Below are positions 1 to 8,064 of a DNA stretch of 15,026 nt, one piece after another. Below the pieces are notes generated by a model. It made no database searches. It was not told the origin of the DNA and worked only from the letters and a program-made list of their open reading frames with translations. Location of the stretch: NCBI GenBank assembly GCA_964608735.1, contig CAZSPL010000079.1, positions 1-15,026 of the forward strand. The letters are read 5' to 3'. The position numbers and the translations under genes are program-made. Each line of letters opens with the position of its first letter. Position 1 is the first letter of the stretch. Source of the stretch: CAZSPL01 sp964608735 (GTDB taxonomy: Bacteria > JAJVIF01 > JAPKYR01 > CAZSPL01).

Positions 1-996
1 CCCGATTGCCTGTGGGTCGGTAAACCGCATGGTGCTCCCAGCGGCACAATAATGTTGAAAATCACCCTCCAACATCCATTCAAATGGAATCCTGAATAAA
101 CGGGTTTCGATGTCAGGGGAATTACTATATTCAAAGCAACTGAATTCTGGGAGGATCACTGGTTTAATTTGCGGTATGAGGCGGATGAATATCTAATGCT
201 TCCTTTGCTCGTGAATTATTCAGATCCGAGCAACGGGGGTGCGGCATTATTGAGCCCCGATGGATATACGTTGTATTTGAATCCGCTGATCGAATATCCA
301 GGTGGTGCGATTCTCAATTGTTCTAAAGGCAAATATGCTTACGGCGATAATATTGACTGTGTAATCAATCCATACAAGCTGTTTGCCGATCAGAGCCACC
401 GCCGCATGTTCAAGGGCCATGACATATTCGTTCGCGAATACCATCTCAAACCCCCTAAGTGGGGAGAAGATTTCGAGTTTGGCTATGTCATTTCCGCATG
501 TTGGGCCAAGCCGACCGTTCAACCCGTCACAAATCCGGAAACCGATTTCCCTGTGAATGCCAACTGCGAGGATCCTTATGAGATTTCAATTGTTCAGCTT
601 CAACCGATAAGCTACAGCGCGGGTACGGAGCCTCTTTTCAAGGTCACTATCAAGCACAGTCCCGGGAACGCCCCCATTTGGGTAGCTTTTAAGATCCCCT
701 CATTGTCGTCAGACTTTGACTACGCTGGTCAAACGATCTTGGCTTTAAGATGGAGTAAGAATAATGGCCCTCACGAGGATGTCAACTACATTGATCAAGA
801 AACGACTGAACTTCTAATGAGGATTCAATCCGCCGAATGGCAGGATATCGGGGATGGCCTGGTTCCTGGATACCATCTCGCAATGTTCCTGGCTTACTCC
901 TTCTGGAGCGACGGTACGGAAGATGGCCGCCTGTCCCAGATGTACGACCCGCTGGGTGTACAAGCCCTGCGGGTTTATGTCGAGTTAGACGAGTGA
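1..996 (+). pseudogene. 3' part of a module-containing lipoprotein-family gene, interrupted by an in-frame TAA
   Basis: The reading frame is open from the window edge to the TGA at 994-996 except for a TAA at 97-99; the longest uninterrupted part with a usable start codon (TTG) is 169-996. Both sides of the stop are clearly one protein: the codons before it read ITLQHPFKWNPE and those after read TGFDVRGITIF. This matches ITLTNPYPVSGYDVRGILF in the lipoprotein at 10719-13697 and VTMEHPFDIAYYWGHDVRF in the one at 2051-5422. Further shared motifs follow: INPYKLFAD, FEFGYVISACW and FPVNANCEDPYEISI. After the module there is only a short tail, with no Ig repeats or propeller. The frame is the same on both sides, so this is a substitution (probably a Tyr codon to TAA) or a base error, not a frameshift. 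No Shine-Dalgarno precedes TTG 169, so efficient restart is doubtful. G+C (about 45% in sampled lines) is lower than in the genes to the right. Function unknown. Confidence 0.65.
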
Positions 997-1017
997 AAAA
1001 CCTTAGATCGTATTCCG

Positions 1018-1041
1018 AACCGCCCTCAGGGGCGGTTTTTT
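1018..1041 (+). terminator. Intrinsic terminator after the first gene
   Basis: An 8-bp perfect stem AACCGCCC/GGGCGGTT with a 4-nt loop TCAG is followed by a run of T (1036-1041), 22 nt after the TGA of the upstream gene. The T-run is on the + strand only, so it does not serve the convergent phosphatase gene. Confidence 0.85.
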
Positions 1042-1072
1042 GATGCTTTCGCACACCCTTGTGCTTAAACCA
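1041..1072 (+). repeat. Degenerate copy of a dispersed palindromic repeat (core CACACCCTTGTG)
   Basis: This 32-nt stretch matches 13851-13882 without gaps at 27 of 32 positions, including the flanking TGATG and AAACCA. The inner stem GCACA/TGTGC is intact. Three of the outer pairs present in the other copy are lost here (positions 1046, 1049 and 1050 against 1065, 1066 and 1069), so this looks like a decayed copy. It lies between the terminator of the first gene and the end of the phosphatase gene. Confidence 0.6.
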
Positions 1073-1107
1073 TAGACCAATGCGCTCATGCAGATTCAGA
1101 TAGCGCT

Positions 1108-1695
1108 TCAACCGCCAAGCTTCCTGTAAACCACATTCTCCCCATCCATCTCGAACTCGAACACGTCCCCCGGCATGGCGCGGTAGTCCCATGCCGCGGC
1201 GATATCTTGCCCCATGATGTGCGTGCAAAGAAGCGCGTTGATGAACTGATGCCCGACGATGAGGATATTCCCTTCCGAATGCATCTCCATCAACTCATCG
1301 AAAAACTCCCCCGCCCGCGCCCGCCCATCCGCAAGCGACTCACCGCCCGGTGGCTGGAAATCGCCGATATTGTCGTAGTAATTCTCGAACTGCTCCGGCC
1401 ACCTGCGCTTTATCTCGTCGCGATGCATCCCCTCCCATTCCCCGAAATGAAGCTCCTTCATCCGCTCGTCGATAACCGGTTCCAGCTTCCCCTTTAAAAT
1501 TTTTCCGCACGTTACGACCGCCCTGTCGAGCGGCGAGCAATATGCGGCGGTAAAGGATATGTCGCCAAGCGTCCGCGCGATCTCCTCCGCCTGCCTCAGG
1601 CCGTTCTCGTTCAGCGGGATGTCGCTCGTGCCTTGAAAATAGCCGTTCAGGTTGTAGTCTGTCTGCCCGTGGCGGACGATATACAGCCTCAGCAT
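1108..1695 (-). CDS. Histidine phosphatase family protein (phosphoglycerate mutase-like)
   Basis: A 195-residue cytoplasmic enzyme of the branch-1 histidine phosphatase superfamily, which removes phosphate from small metabolites or phosphoproteins through a phosphohistidine intermediate. The signature RHGQT is at residues 8-12 with catalytic His9. Arg58 in SPLDRA, the acid Glu81 in ELHFGEWEG, PPGGES at 115-120 and the second catalytic His149 in IVGHQF are all present, so the active site is complete. The length is normal for the cobC/GpmB/PhoE-like group. The substrate cannot be told from sequence: alpha-ribazole phosphatase (cobC) is possible, but no cobalamin genes are nearby. The start at 1695 is chosen because GGGAG lies just upstream and the protein then begins MLRLYIVRHG. 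Longer starts at 1734 and 1737 have no Shine-Dalgarno. Separated from the operon behind it by a terminator, so probably transcribed alone; no convincing promoter was found in 1696-1793. Confidence 0.9.
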   Translation of the reverse strand: MLRLYIVRHGQTDYNLNGYFQGTSDIPLNENGLRQAEEIARTLGDISFTAAYCSPLDRAVVTCGKILKGKLEPVIDERMKELHFGEWEGMHRDEIKRRWPEQFENYYDNIGDFQPPGGESLADGRARAGEFFDELMEMHSEGNILIVGHQFINALLCTHIMGQDIAAAWDYRAMPGDVFEFEMDGENVVYRKLGG

Positions 1696-1793
1696 ATATT
1701 CTCCCGCGGGGATTTCTTTATCACACGGTCCCATCATTACGAAAAGTGTAACAATTCACAGCCCCGGCGCAAGCATGCGTTCCATGCATTCGC

Positions 1794-1821
1794 AAAAAAC
1801 CCCCCTCATGCGAGGGGGGTT
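1794..1821 (-). terminator. Strong intrinsic terminator of the lipoprotein operon
   Basis: Read on the minus strand, AACCCCCCTC pairs with GAGGGGGGTT (10 bp, 4-nt loop GCAT) and is followed by six T (complement of A1794-1799). It starts 28 nt after the stop of the 62-residue peptide gene and ends the operon 5422-1850 before the phosphatase gene. Confidence 0.9.
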
Positions 1822-1849
1822 GTCGATTCTGTTCTTGCTCGTCGAGCCG

Positions 1850-2038
1850 TTAATTAATCCGCTTGAGCGACGGGTTGGTAACCTCGTGCGCCGTCGGGAT
1901 AGGCTCGTCGGCAGCCGTGACGGAAGTGACCTTCGCCTTCGCGAAGCCGTTGAACGAGTTCGCCGCGTAGAGAACCACCGACAGGCAGACTATGATGGCG
2001 AGGGCAAGAATCAGGATTTTGATTGCTTTTGCTTTCAT
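1850..2038 (-). CDS. Small membrane-anchored or exported peptide (62 aa), unknown function
   Basis: The 62-residue product begins MKAKAIKILILALAIIVCLS: three lysines, then a hydrophobic stretch of about 19 residues (8-26), then a polar, Thr/Ala/Glu-containing tail. It could be an N-terminal anchor or a signal peptide cut near VLYA/ANS (after about residue 25). There is no lipobox cysteine at the right place. The reading frame is supported by a perfect AGGAGG eight bases before the ATG. That Shine-Dalgarno overlaps the TAG of the upstream lipoprotein gene (12-nt gap between genes), which points to co-transcription and probably translational coupling. A strong terminator follows. I recognise no family. 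A role as partner or export helper of the large lipoprotein is only inference from the operon. Confidence 0.75.
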   Translation of the reverse strand: MKAKAIKILILALAIIVCLSVVLYAANSFNGFAKAKVTSVTAADEPIPTAHEVTNPSLKRIN

Positions 2039-2046
2039 CGTTGAGT

Positions 2047-2052
2047 CCTCCT
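2047..2052 (-). promoter_or_regulatory. Shine-Dalgarno AGGAGG overlapping the upstream stop codon
   Basis: On the minus strand AGGAGG shares its first two bases with the TAG (2051-2053) of the large lipoprotein gene and sits 8 nt before the ATG at 2038. It fixes the start of the 62-residue peptide and suggests re-initiation by ribosomes finishing the upstream gene. Confidence 0.8.
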
Positions 2053-5000
2053 ACTCTTCGGTGTATTGCCACACGGTCACTTTGTATGTGCCTCCGTCGT
2101 CGGCAATCACGTGCATTTCAAATTGGAAGTTGTCCGAGTCCATCGACATCGGGTCGCCCACGCCCGCTTCGGTCGTGTGCACTTCGGTAACCACGAGCTC
2201 CGGGTTCTCCGGGTCGGGGCCGATGAAGTCGAGGGAGTAGACCTTGATGACCCAGCCGCTGCCAGTGTCGACAAGAACCGCCAGCCAGCTCCAGTCGTCA
2301 TACTCGGCAAGCCTCGAGGGCAGCACGCAGATGTCGACCGCGTCGCCGCCGAAATCGATGCCAAGGTCGCCCCCGGCGCCGAGATACTCGCTGTCGAACG
2401 ACATGAACGAATAGCCGCCCTGGGTCGAGTCGTACCACAACAGCACGATATGGATCAACCCGTTGGAGTCAAGCACATACCATGCATTCACCGGGTCAGA
2501 ACCGACCACGAGACCGGAGTTGTCATCGACGGCAAGCCGCATTATGTCCGGGGTCGAATCATCGATCGGCCCGGGGTCAAGGCCTCCGTCCACCATGCCT
2601 GCCAGCCCCAGGATGACATCGGTGTCGGTGCTGTATGTGTCGCTGTACCAGGCGTAGAAAATCTCGCCGTCGGGATTCAGTTGCGGTTGATCGGGATGAT
2701 CCGAGTGAGTCAGGACACTGAATAACGCTGTGTCGTCGAGTACTGCATCACCGTATGGCCCGCCGAGAACCGCCGAATCCATATCGATTGGGCGAATCCA
2801 AGGCTGGTCATCTGGATCGTTGTTGGGCGGGATGTCTCCCTCGGGGTCGGCATCGCCATAGATCCAGAATCCGAAGTTGTAGCCGGAGTATTCATCCGAC
2901 TGGTCGGCGTTGTAAAGGATCAGGTTGATGCAGTGCCCGGGATCGTTGAACTGCGCAAATGGCGATACCGTGTTGGCATTGGTCACGCCGAGTACATTGA
3001 TGTACTGCATCGTCATGTCGAAATGGTTGAACGGGGTCATGTCCAGTGCTTCGGACGCGAAGCTCGAATATTCGCCCACAACCGACGTGTAGTCATCACT
3101 GAAGAAGCTGAACCACAGCGTCTGGCCGTCCATACGCGCAATCTGCGGGCGGCTGAAGTCCGGGTCGCCAAGGTCGGTCACCGAAATGTCCGGTGGCATG
3201 GTTCCCTGGTCCGGCTGCGGATTCAGAGTGAGATTGTTGATCGTTTTCGTCCAGCCCTGGGGCTGTTCGCTTGATATTTCGAAGAATTCGTCGCTGTCGT
3301 CATACGTGGCAGCGGCATCGGCATCCGAGATCCTCACCTTCGCGGTGGTCGTCGGGTCGTCGGGGATCGGGTCCCATGTGTATGAGCCGTCGTTCTCCGT
3401 CGACGCGATGATTACCACTTTGGTTCCGTCGTAATCGTCATCCTTGTAGTATTCGATCTTGACGTTGGTGATGGCTCCTTCGGAATCCCATGTGATGGCG
3501 TGGCTTGTTCCGACCACCCATACCTCGCCGCCGTTGGGTACGAGCACTTCGAGGTTCTTCGGGGTGGCCGTTATCTCGAACACGTCATCCGATACGTCGT
3601 TGACGGCGCCGTCGCTCGCATCCGAGATCCTGACCTTCGCCTGGTCGGTCGGGTCATCGGGAATCGGGTCCCACGTGAAAACGCCGTCATTGGGTGTCGA
3701 TGCCGTGATCTCGTTCGGATATGTTCCGCCGCCATCGGTGGAGTATTCTATCTTGACGTTGGTGATATCGCCGGTGCTGTCCCACTCGATATCGTATGTC
3801 CCATCGATTTCGAGCGACTCCCCGCCGTTTGGCTTGACTACGGTGATGGTTTTCTCCTCTTCGACGATTGAGAAAACCGCATCCGAGACATCGTTCACTG
3901 TCGGGTTGCCGACTTCGCTCACGCGAACAATGCCCTCTTCGGTCGGGGTGTCGGGGATCGGGTTCCAGGTGAAGTTCCCGTCGTTGGCCGTGATATCTAT
4001 GATGGTGTGGGGGAATGTCCCGCCGCCATCCTCGGAGTATTCAATCTTCACGTTGGCGATCGGGCCCGTGGAAGTCCAGAAGATGGTCTCGCTCGAGCCT
4101 ATCATCCACTCCTCGCCGCCGTTCGGCTGAATCACCGTTATCGTCTTGGGAGTGGTGCCATGCTCAATGTAAGCGCCGTATAGCTGGTATGCCGAGAGCG
4201 CCTTCAACGGGTACGGGAAGCTGCCGTACGGCGGGGCATAAGTCGTCGGGTCCGATGATTCGACGACGACCAGAACCTCCTGGTTCTCGTTCGATGTCGG
4301 CGTCACATTGGTTATGGTATACGAGTAAACCACGCTGTTTTCGCTTGTGCCGTCGGAAACCTGGGCCAGCGATGTGATGTCGACAAATCCGCCGTAGTTG
4401 CTGAACAGGGTCGGGGATTCGACAACCACTTTGCCGATCTCATCCTCGACCGAGCCGCCCCCCTGCTTCCAGTCGTAGATTTCAAGATTCAGGTGCAGGT
4501 CCCCGCCGTTATCGCCGGCGTCGTTCCAGAACGCCGTGCTGCCGGTCTGATCAACCTTGATCTGGTAAGCTTCGCGGCAGTTGGCGTTGAGGTCGAAGTC
4601 GTCGGTCGAGTCGACCGGCGTATGGATGGGATCGGTCCACGATGCATCCACCGCGTACCAGAAACTGAAATTAGGCGATGGGTTGTTCGGGAAATCGAGA
4701 ACCATATGCCTGCTGTTCGTGTTGCCCGAACGAAATTCGCCGCGTGTCGCTTCATCGATGTCCGGCGGAAAATCGTTCTTCGCAACCGAGTCGGCGAAAT
4801 ATTTGTAGGGGTTGAGCCGGGCCGATGGTATCCCGGTAGGCGCGCCGAGCGCTAATTCGCCGTATGTGTACTCGAAAATCGATGTGCCGAGGCCGAAGAA
4901 CTCAAGCCGGTTCCACCAGCGGGTGTAACCGTCGGCATTGATCATCCTCAGCTCACTCGGTTTGGCCCAGAACAGGCTGTTATCATACTGCCCATGCTCG

Positions 5001-5422
5001 GTACCGTTGCCGATAATGATGAATCGCACATCGTGGCCCCAGTAGTAAGCGATGTCGAATGGATGCTCCATCGTTACATCGACATCGATTATCCCCTGTG
5101 CAAGAGTGCTCTGCGGCCAGTTGATATGGTAGGATATCGCGTTCGGCATCGCGGAAGGCTGCATGAACTTTACAACGTTCACGTTCACATCCGCGGTCCG
5201 ATGCCGCACTACGTCAACCGTACCCTCGGCCGTATTAATTACTACTTCGCCGAGATCCCAGAGATACCTGCTGAAGGTGCCATCCGGAGATGCGGCTTCC
5301 TTGACCGCTTCCTGCCCCCCTCCGGGGTCCGGGCTTACAATATCACCCGCGCCGGAGCAGCCGAAAAGAAAGGCTCCTGTAAGCAACAGGGCGAGAAACC
5401 ATACGAAGACACTACGGGTCAT
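2051..5422 (-). CDS. Large surface lipoprotein: shared N-terminal module, three Kre9/KNH-type Ig-like repeats, unknown C-terminal domain
   Basis: An exported 1123-residue lipoprotein. The signal peptide ends in lipobox LFGC with lipidated Cys22. Residues about 50-420 hold the module shared with two other genes here: VDVTMEHPF near 120, DVRFIII at 131, LNPYKYFAD at 203, FSFWYAVDASW at 252 and DLNANCREAYQI at 277. Three tandem repeats of about 95 residues follow at 427-520, 525-617 and 623-717. Each runs PNGGE..., I.W.S.G.I.NVKIEY, NDG.(F/Y)TW(N/D)PIPD and VR(I/V)S, ending in D.VF.I. This is the pattern of bacterial Kre9/KNH Ig-like domains, usually linkers or adhesive spacers. Residues 718-1123 are rich in Asp, Gly and aromatics, with no match I recognise; they may be beta-propeller-like. 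The start at 5422 has AGGAGG 7 nt upstream. First gene of an operon with the 62-residue peptide. No enzyme motif seen; a binding or structural surface role is inference. Confidence 0.85.
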   Translation of the reverse strand: MTRSVFVWFLALLLTGAFLFGCSGAGDIVSPDPGGGQEAVKEAASPDGTFSRYLWDLGEVVINTAEGTVDVVRHRTADVNVNVVKFMQPSAMPNAISYHINWPQSTLAQGIIDVDVTMEHPFDIAYYWGHDVRFIIIGNGTEHGQYDNSLFWAKPSELRMINADGYTRWWNRLEFFGLGTSIFEYTYGELALGAPTGIPSARLNPYKYFADSVAKNDFPPDIDEATRGEFRSGNTNSRHMVLDFPNNPSPNFSFWYAVDASWTDPIHTPVDSTDDFDLNANCREAYQIKVDQTGSTAFWNDAGDNGGDLHLNLEIYDWKQGGGSVEDEIGKVVVESPTLFSNYGGFVDITSLAQVSDGTSENSVVYSYTITNVTPTSNENQEVLVVVESSDPTTYAPPYGSFPYPLKALSAYQLYGAYIEHGTTPKTITVIQPNGGEEWMIGSSETIFWTSTGPIANVKIEYSEDGGGTFPHTIIDITANDGNFTWNPIPDTPTEEGIVRVSEVGNPTVNDVSDAVFSIVEEEKTITVVKPNGGESLEIDGTYDIEWDSTGDITNVKIEYSTDGGGTYPNEITASTPNDGVFTWDPIPDDPTDQAKVRISDASDGAVNDVSDDVFEITATPKNLEVLVPNGGEVWVVGTSHAITWDSEGAITNVKIEYYKDDDYDGTKVVIIASTENDGSYTWDPIPDDPTTTAKVRISDADAAATYDDSDEFFEISSEQPQGWTKTINNLTLNPQPDQGTMPPDISVTDLGDPDFSRPQIARMDGQTLWFSFFSDDYTSVVGEYSSFASEALDMTPFNHFDMTMQYINVLGVTNANTVSPFAQFNDPGHCINLILYNADQSDEYSGYNFGFWIYGDADPEGDIPPNNDPDDQPWIRPIDMDSAVLGGPYGDAVLDDTALFSVLTHSDHPDQPQLNPDGEIFYAWYSDTYSTDTDVILGLAGMVDGGLDPGPIDDSTPDIMRLAVDDNSGLVVGSDPVNAWYVLDSNGLIHIVLLWYDSTQGGYSFMSFDSEYLGAGGDLGIDFGGDAVDICVLPSRLAEYDDWSWLAVLVDTGSGWVIKVYSLDFIGPDPENPELVVTEVHTTEAGVGDPMSMDSDNFQFEMHVIADDGGTYKVTVWQYTEE

Positions 5423-5469
5423 GGTTTAACCTCCTGATTAACTACAATTTTCCCGCATATATGTTAGTA

Positions 5470-5491
5470 CGAAATGTGTGTACCCATTTCG
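5470..5491. promoter_or_regulatory. Inverted repeat, possible operator between divergent genes
   Basis: CGAAATG and CATTTCG form a perfect 7-bp inverted repeat with an 8-nt spacer, about 50 bp upstream of the lipoprotein start (5422) in the 215-bp region between that gene and the divergent kinase. It is shaped like the site of a dimeric regulator. I see no clear -35/-10 pair for the lipoprotein operon, so its position relative to a promoter is unknown. Confidence 0.35.
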
Positions 5492-5578
5492 CTTGCAGAC
5501 CTCATATTCTATACGATTTAATGCCCAAAAACAACCCTTGTCAGGCTTTCCCCGATATGAAAGAAAGTAGAATTGGTG

Positions 5579-5604
5579 TATAATCATCACGCAAGGCCGT
5601 GATG
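5579..5604 (+). promoter_or_regulatory. Perfect -10 box followed at once by a 7-bp inverted repeat, upstream of the kinase
   Basis: TATAAT (5579-5584) is a consensus -10 hexamer 54 nt before the kinase start. No good -35 stands 16-18 bp upstream (the hexamer there is TATGAA), so an activator may be needed. One feature starts directly after it: CATCACG (5585-5591), spacer CAAGGC, CGTGATG (5598-5604). It covers the expected transcription start, so it could be an operator or a hairpin at the 5' end of the mRNA. Confidence 0.45.
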
Positions 5605-5627
5605 TGAAAATCGCGGGGATAGGACAT

Positions 5628-5632
5628 GGAGG
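5628..5632 (+). promoter_or_regulatory. Shine-Dalgarno that decides the kinase start
   Basis: GGAGG lies 5 nt before ATG 5638 and itself overlaps the last base of the upstream candidate ATG 5626. That upstream ATG has no comparable site, so 5638 is the better start. Confidence 0.7.
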
Positions 5633-5637
5633 TTCGA

Positions 5638-8013
5638 ATGCCCTCTGACGACAGCCCGCGGCAGCAAATGGGGAGCTCGGGCGGTGAAAACTCCAGCGAT
5701 TACAAAGACGCCTCTAAGATCGTCGAGGAGGGCTTTCAAAGCCCGCCTGCCGGCGAGCCCGAAGCGCTGAATGAAATAAAGGACGCCCTCCGGAAGTCGG
5801 AAGAGCGCTACCGTCTGCTCGCCGAACACATTCAAGTGGGGGTTTACCTGCTTCAGGATATGCGCCTGACATATATCAATCCCGCGCTCTCGAAGATAAT
5901 GGGATACACGCCCGAGGAAATCTACGCGCAGTATTCACTCGAAACATTCGTCCACCCCGATGACCGCGGCCTCGTGATGATGAACCTCAAGAGGCGGATT
6001 GAAAGGGACCCGGGCAGGGGGGCGTATGTCTTCAGGTGCATCCGGAAGGATGGGGAGATACGCCATCTCCTCAACGACTCGGTCCTTCTCGAAGAGCAGC
6101 AACCCGAGCCGCTTGTGCTCGGCCACGTGATAGATATAACCGACCAGTTGAAGGCGGAAGAAGCGCTCCGGCAATCGGAGAACACATACCGAGCTTTGAT
6201 TGAAGGCCTGCAGGCGGGGGTCGCGCTTTTCGGCGCGAACAAGGTCATGTATATCAACCCTGCGCTGGAGAGGCTGCTGGGGTATACCCTCGACGAAATC
6301 AACCGTATCGAAGACCTCTTCACGCTGGTTCATCCCGACGACCTCCCCGGCGCGCTGGACAAACTCTACGCCCATCGCAGGGGTAACAGAAACGATGCGC
6401 CATACGAGCTGCGCATCATCAGGCGCGACGGCGAAACAAGGCACATACTCGGAACCGCCGAGGTGATCGAGCACAAGGGCGGGCCCGCTGTAATCGCCAA
6501 TATCATCGACGTTACCGACCAGTACAAAGCGGCTAAGGCCCTCGAAGAATCGGAGGAGATGTTCCGACTTATGGGCGAAAGCTCCGCCGACATCGTCATC
6601 CTGACTATCAACGAAAAATTCATCTACGTCAATCCCGCGTTGTGCAGGCTGACCGGCTACGACGAAGAAGAACTTCTTACGGGCAAAATCGATATTTACG
6701 ATCTCGTCGTGCCGGAGATGCGCGATGAGATACGCCACAGACACAAACAGCGACTGCTCAGGCAGGATGAGCCGACAAACTATGAACTCGATTTCATTAC
6801 GAAGCATGGAGACAGGCGAACGCTCGATGTGAGGATCGCGACGTTCAATTTCCGCGGCCAGGTCGCGAGCATGATAAATGCCCACGACATCACCAACCGC
6901 CTGCAAATGCAGCAGAAACTCCTCGCCGCCGCAAAGGCGGAAAGCGTACAGCGCCTCGCGGGCGGCATCGCCCACGACTTCAACAACCTACTTGTCGTAA
7001 TAATGGGCAATGCAAGCGTGCTCAAATCCGAAACCGGTGACGACGCGGGATTACGCAAGGCGCTCGACCAGATTGAAACCGCTGCAAACCAGGCCGCGGG
7101 TCTCACCGGGCAGCTTCTCGCATATGCAAGGGGCGGGCGATACCAGCCCGTGGTGCTGAATCCCGCGAGACTCGTCGAAGAGACCCTCCCCCTGCTGAAA
7201 GCCAGCCTTGGTCCGGGTGTGGAAATCAAGACCGATTTCAAGAAGGACATCGCGGCAATAAAAGCCGACTGCTCGCAGATAGAGCAGGTGTTCATGAACC
7301 TTGGTTTGAATTCAGGCGAAGCGATGTCGATGAAGGGCGAGCTCAAGATAAGCATCGACCAGGTTCGCGAAATCGACAAACGCTTCGTCAGGATACGTTT
7401 CGAAGATACGGGCCCCGGCCTCCCGCGTGGTGCGAAGGAGAAAATCTTCGACCCGTTCTTCACCACGAAAGGACCCGGAAGGGGAATGGGAATGGCGGCG
7501 GTATACGGCATCGTCCAGAACCACGGCGGGACCATCGAACTGGATAATCTGCCGAAAAAGGGAGCCCGCTTCACGCTGATATTCCCGGCGGTCGCCGGCG
7601 AACAGGTGGAAGCTCATGTCAACAATATATCGCCCCGGAACGGCGATGAAACGATACTTGTCGTCGACGATGACGAGGCGATACTCGATGTCACCGGGAC
7701 CATCCTCACCGGGAGGGGATACAGCGTTGTCACCGCCCTCGGCGCGGAGACTGCCCTCACGGAACTTGAGAGCCGCGACGGCATCGACCTGGTCATCCTC
7801 GATGTCGTCATGCCGGGGATGCGCGGCGAGGAAGCCTGCGAAAAAATCAAGGCGACGCATCCCGACGTCAAGGTCATCTTTTCCAGCGGGTATAACGATC
7901 CGGAGGTCTATGCAATCGACAGGCGCGCCGACGGTTTCATCCAGAAACCCTACTCCGTCGCCCAACTGACGTCCAAAATCCGCGAGGTGCTCGACAATAA
8001 TCCCGCGCACTAA
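5638..8013 (+). CDS. Soluble hybrid sensor histidine kinase, PAS-PAS-PAS-HisKA-HATPase-receiver
   Basis: A 791-residue cytoplasmic sensor with no membrane segment. Three PAS domains (about 54-178, 179-302, 303-428) each begin with a RLL/ALI/RLM...Y(I/V)NPAL pattern and end in the linker motif (I/V)xDIT/VTDQ. PAS1 and PAS2 are close to each other and probably duplicated. The phosphorylated His is 446 in GGIAHDFNNLL, typical of the NtrB-like HPK4 group. The ATPase part shows the N box NLGLNS (554-559), D590 in DTGPGLP, FDPFF at 604 and the glycine-rich GRGMGM at 614. A C-terminal receiver follows: acidic patch DDD 677-679, phospho-acceptor Asp722 in LDVVMPG, Ser749 and Lys770. All key residues are present. 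An internal phosphorelay to its own receiver is expected, but no DNA-binding output or separate response regulator is adjacent. The signal is unknown; PAS domains could bind a cofactor or small ligand. An alternative start at 5626 adds four residues. Confidence 0.93.
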   Translation: MPSDDSPRQQMGSSGGENSSDYKDASKIVEEGFQSPPAGEPEALNEIKDALRKSEERYRLLAEHIQVGVYLLQDMRLTYINPALSKIMGYTPEEIYAQYSLETFVHPDDRGLVMMNLKRRIERDPGRGAYVFRCIRKDGEIRHLLNDSVLLEEQQPEPLVLGHVIDITDQLKAEEALRQSENTYRALIEGLQAGVALFGANKVMYINPALERLLGYTLDEINRIEDLFTLVHPDDLPGALDKLYAHRRGNRNDAPYELRIIRRDGETRHILGTAEVIEHKGGPAVIANIIDVTDQYKAAKALEESEEMFRLMGESSADIVILTINEKFIYVNPALCRLTGYDEEELLTGKIDIYDLVVPEMRDEIRHRHKQRLLRQDEPTNYELDFITKHGDRRTLDVRIATFNFRGQVASMINAHDITNRLQMQQKLLAAAKAESVQRLAGGIAHDFNNLLVVIMGNASVLKSETGDDAGLRKALDQIETAANQAAGLTGQLLAYARGGRYQPVVLNPARLVEETLPLLKASLGPGVEIKTDFKKDIAAIKADCSQIEQVFMNLGLNSGEAMSMKGELKISIDQVREIDKRFVRIRFEDTGPGLPRGAKEKIFDPFFTTKGPGRGMGMAAVYGIVQNHGGTIELDNLPKKGARFTLIFPAVAGEQVEAHVNNISPRNGDETILVVDDDEAILDVTGTILTGRGYSVVTALGAETALTELESRDGIDLVILDVVMPGMRGEEACEKIKATHPDVKVIFSSGYNDPEVYAIDRRADGFIQKPYSVAQLTSKIREVLDNNPAH

Positions 8014-8064
8014 ACCCGCGATACCCCATCCCTGTTATGACTGATTGAATTCCGGAAATTATTT

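Noticed and set aside
97..99. The internal TAA as evidence of an alternative genetic code.
   Set aside because: TAA ends the kinase and the 62-residue peptide at sensible places, and TGA and TAG are also used as normal stops.
5531..5541. ACAACCCTTGT before the kinase as a further copy of the palindromic repeat.
   Set aside because: Only the short centre CCCTTGT is shared; there is no flanking match or long stem.
5538..5584. TTGTCA (5538) as the -35 partner of TATAAT (5579).
   Set aside because: The spacing is 35 bp, twice what sigma-70-type promoters allow.
5935..6975. A 346-codon open frame on the minus strand inside the kinase gene, and similar long ones inside other G+C-rich genes.
   Set aside because: These are antisense frames created by codon bias. 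The opposite strand encodes clear PAS, kinase, HDOD or propeller domains.
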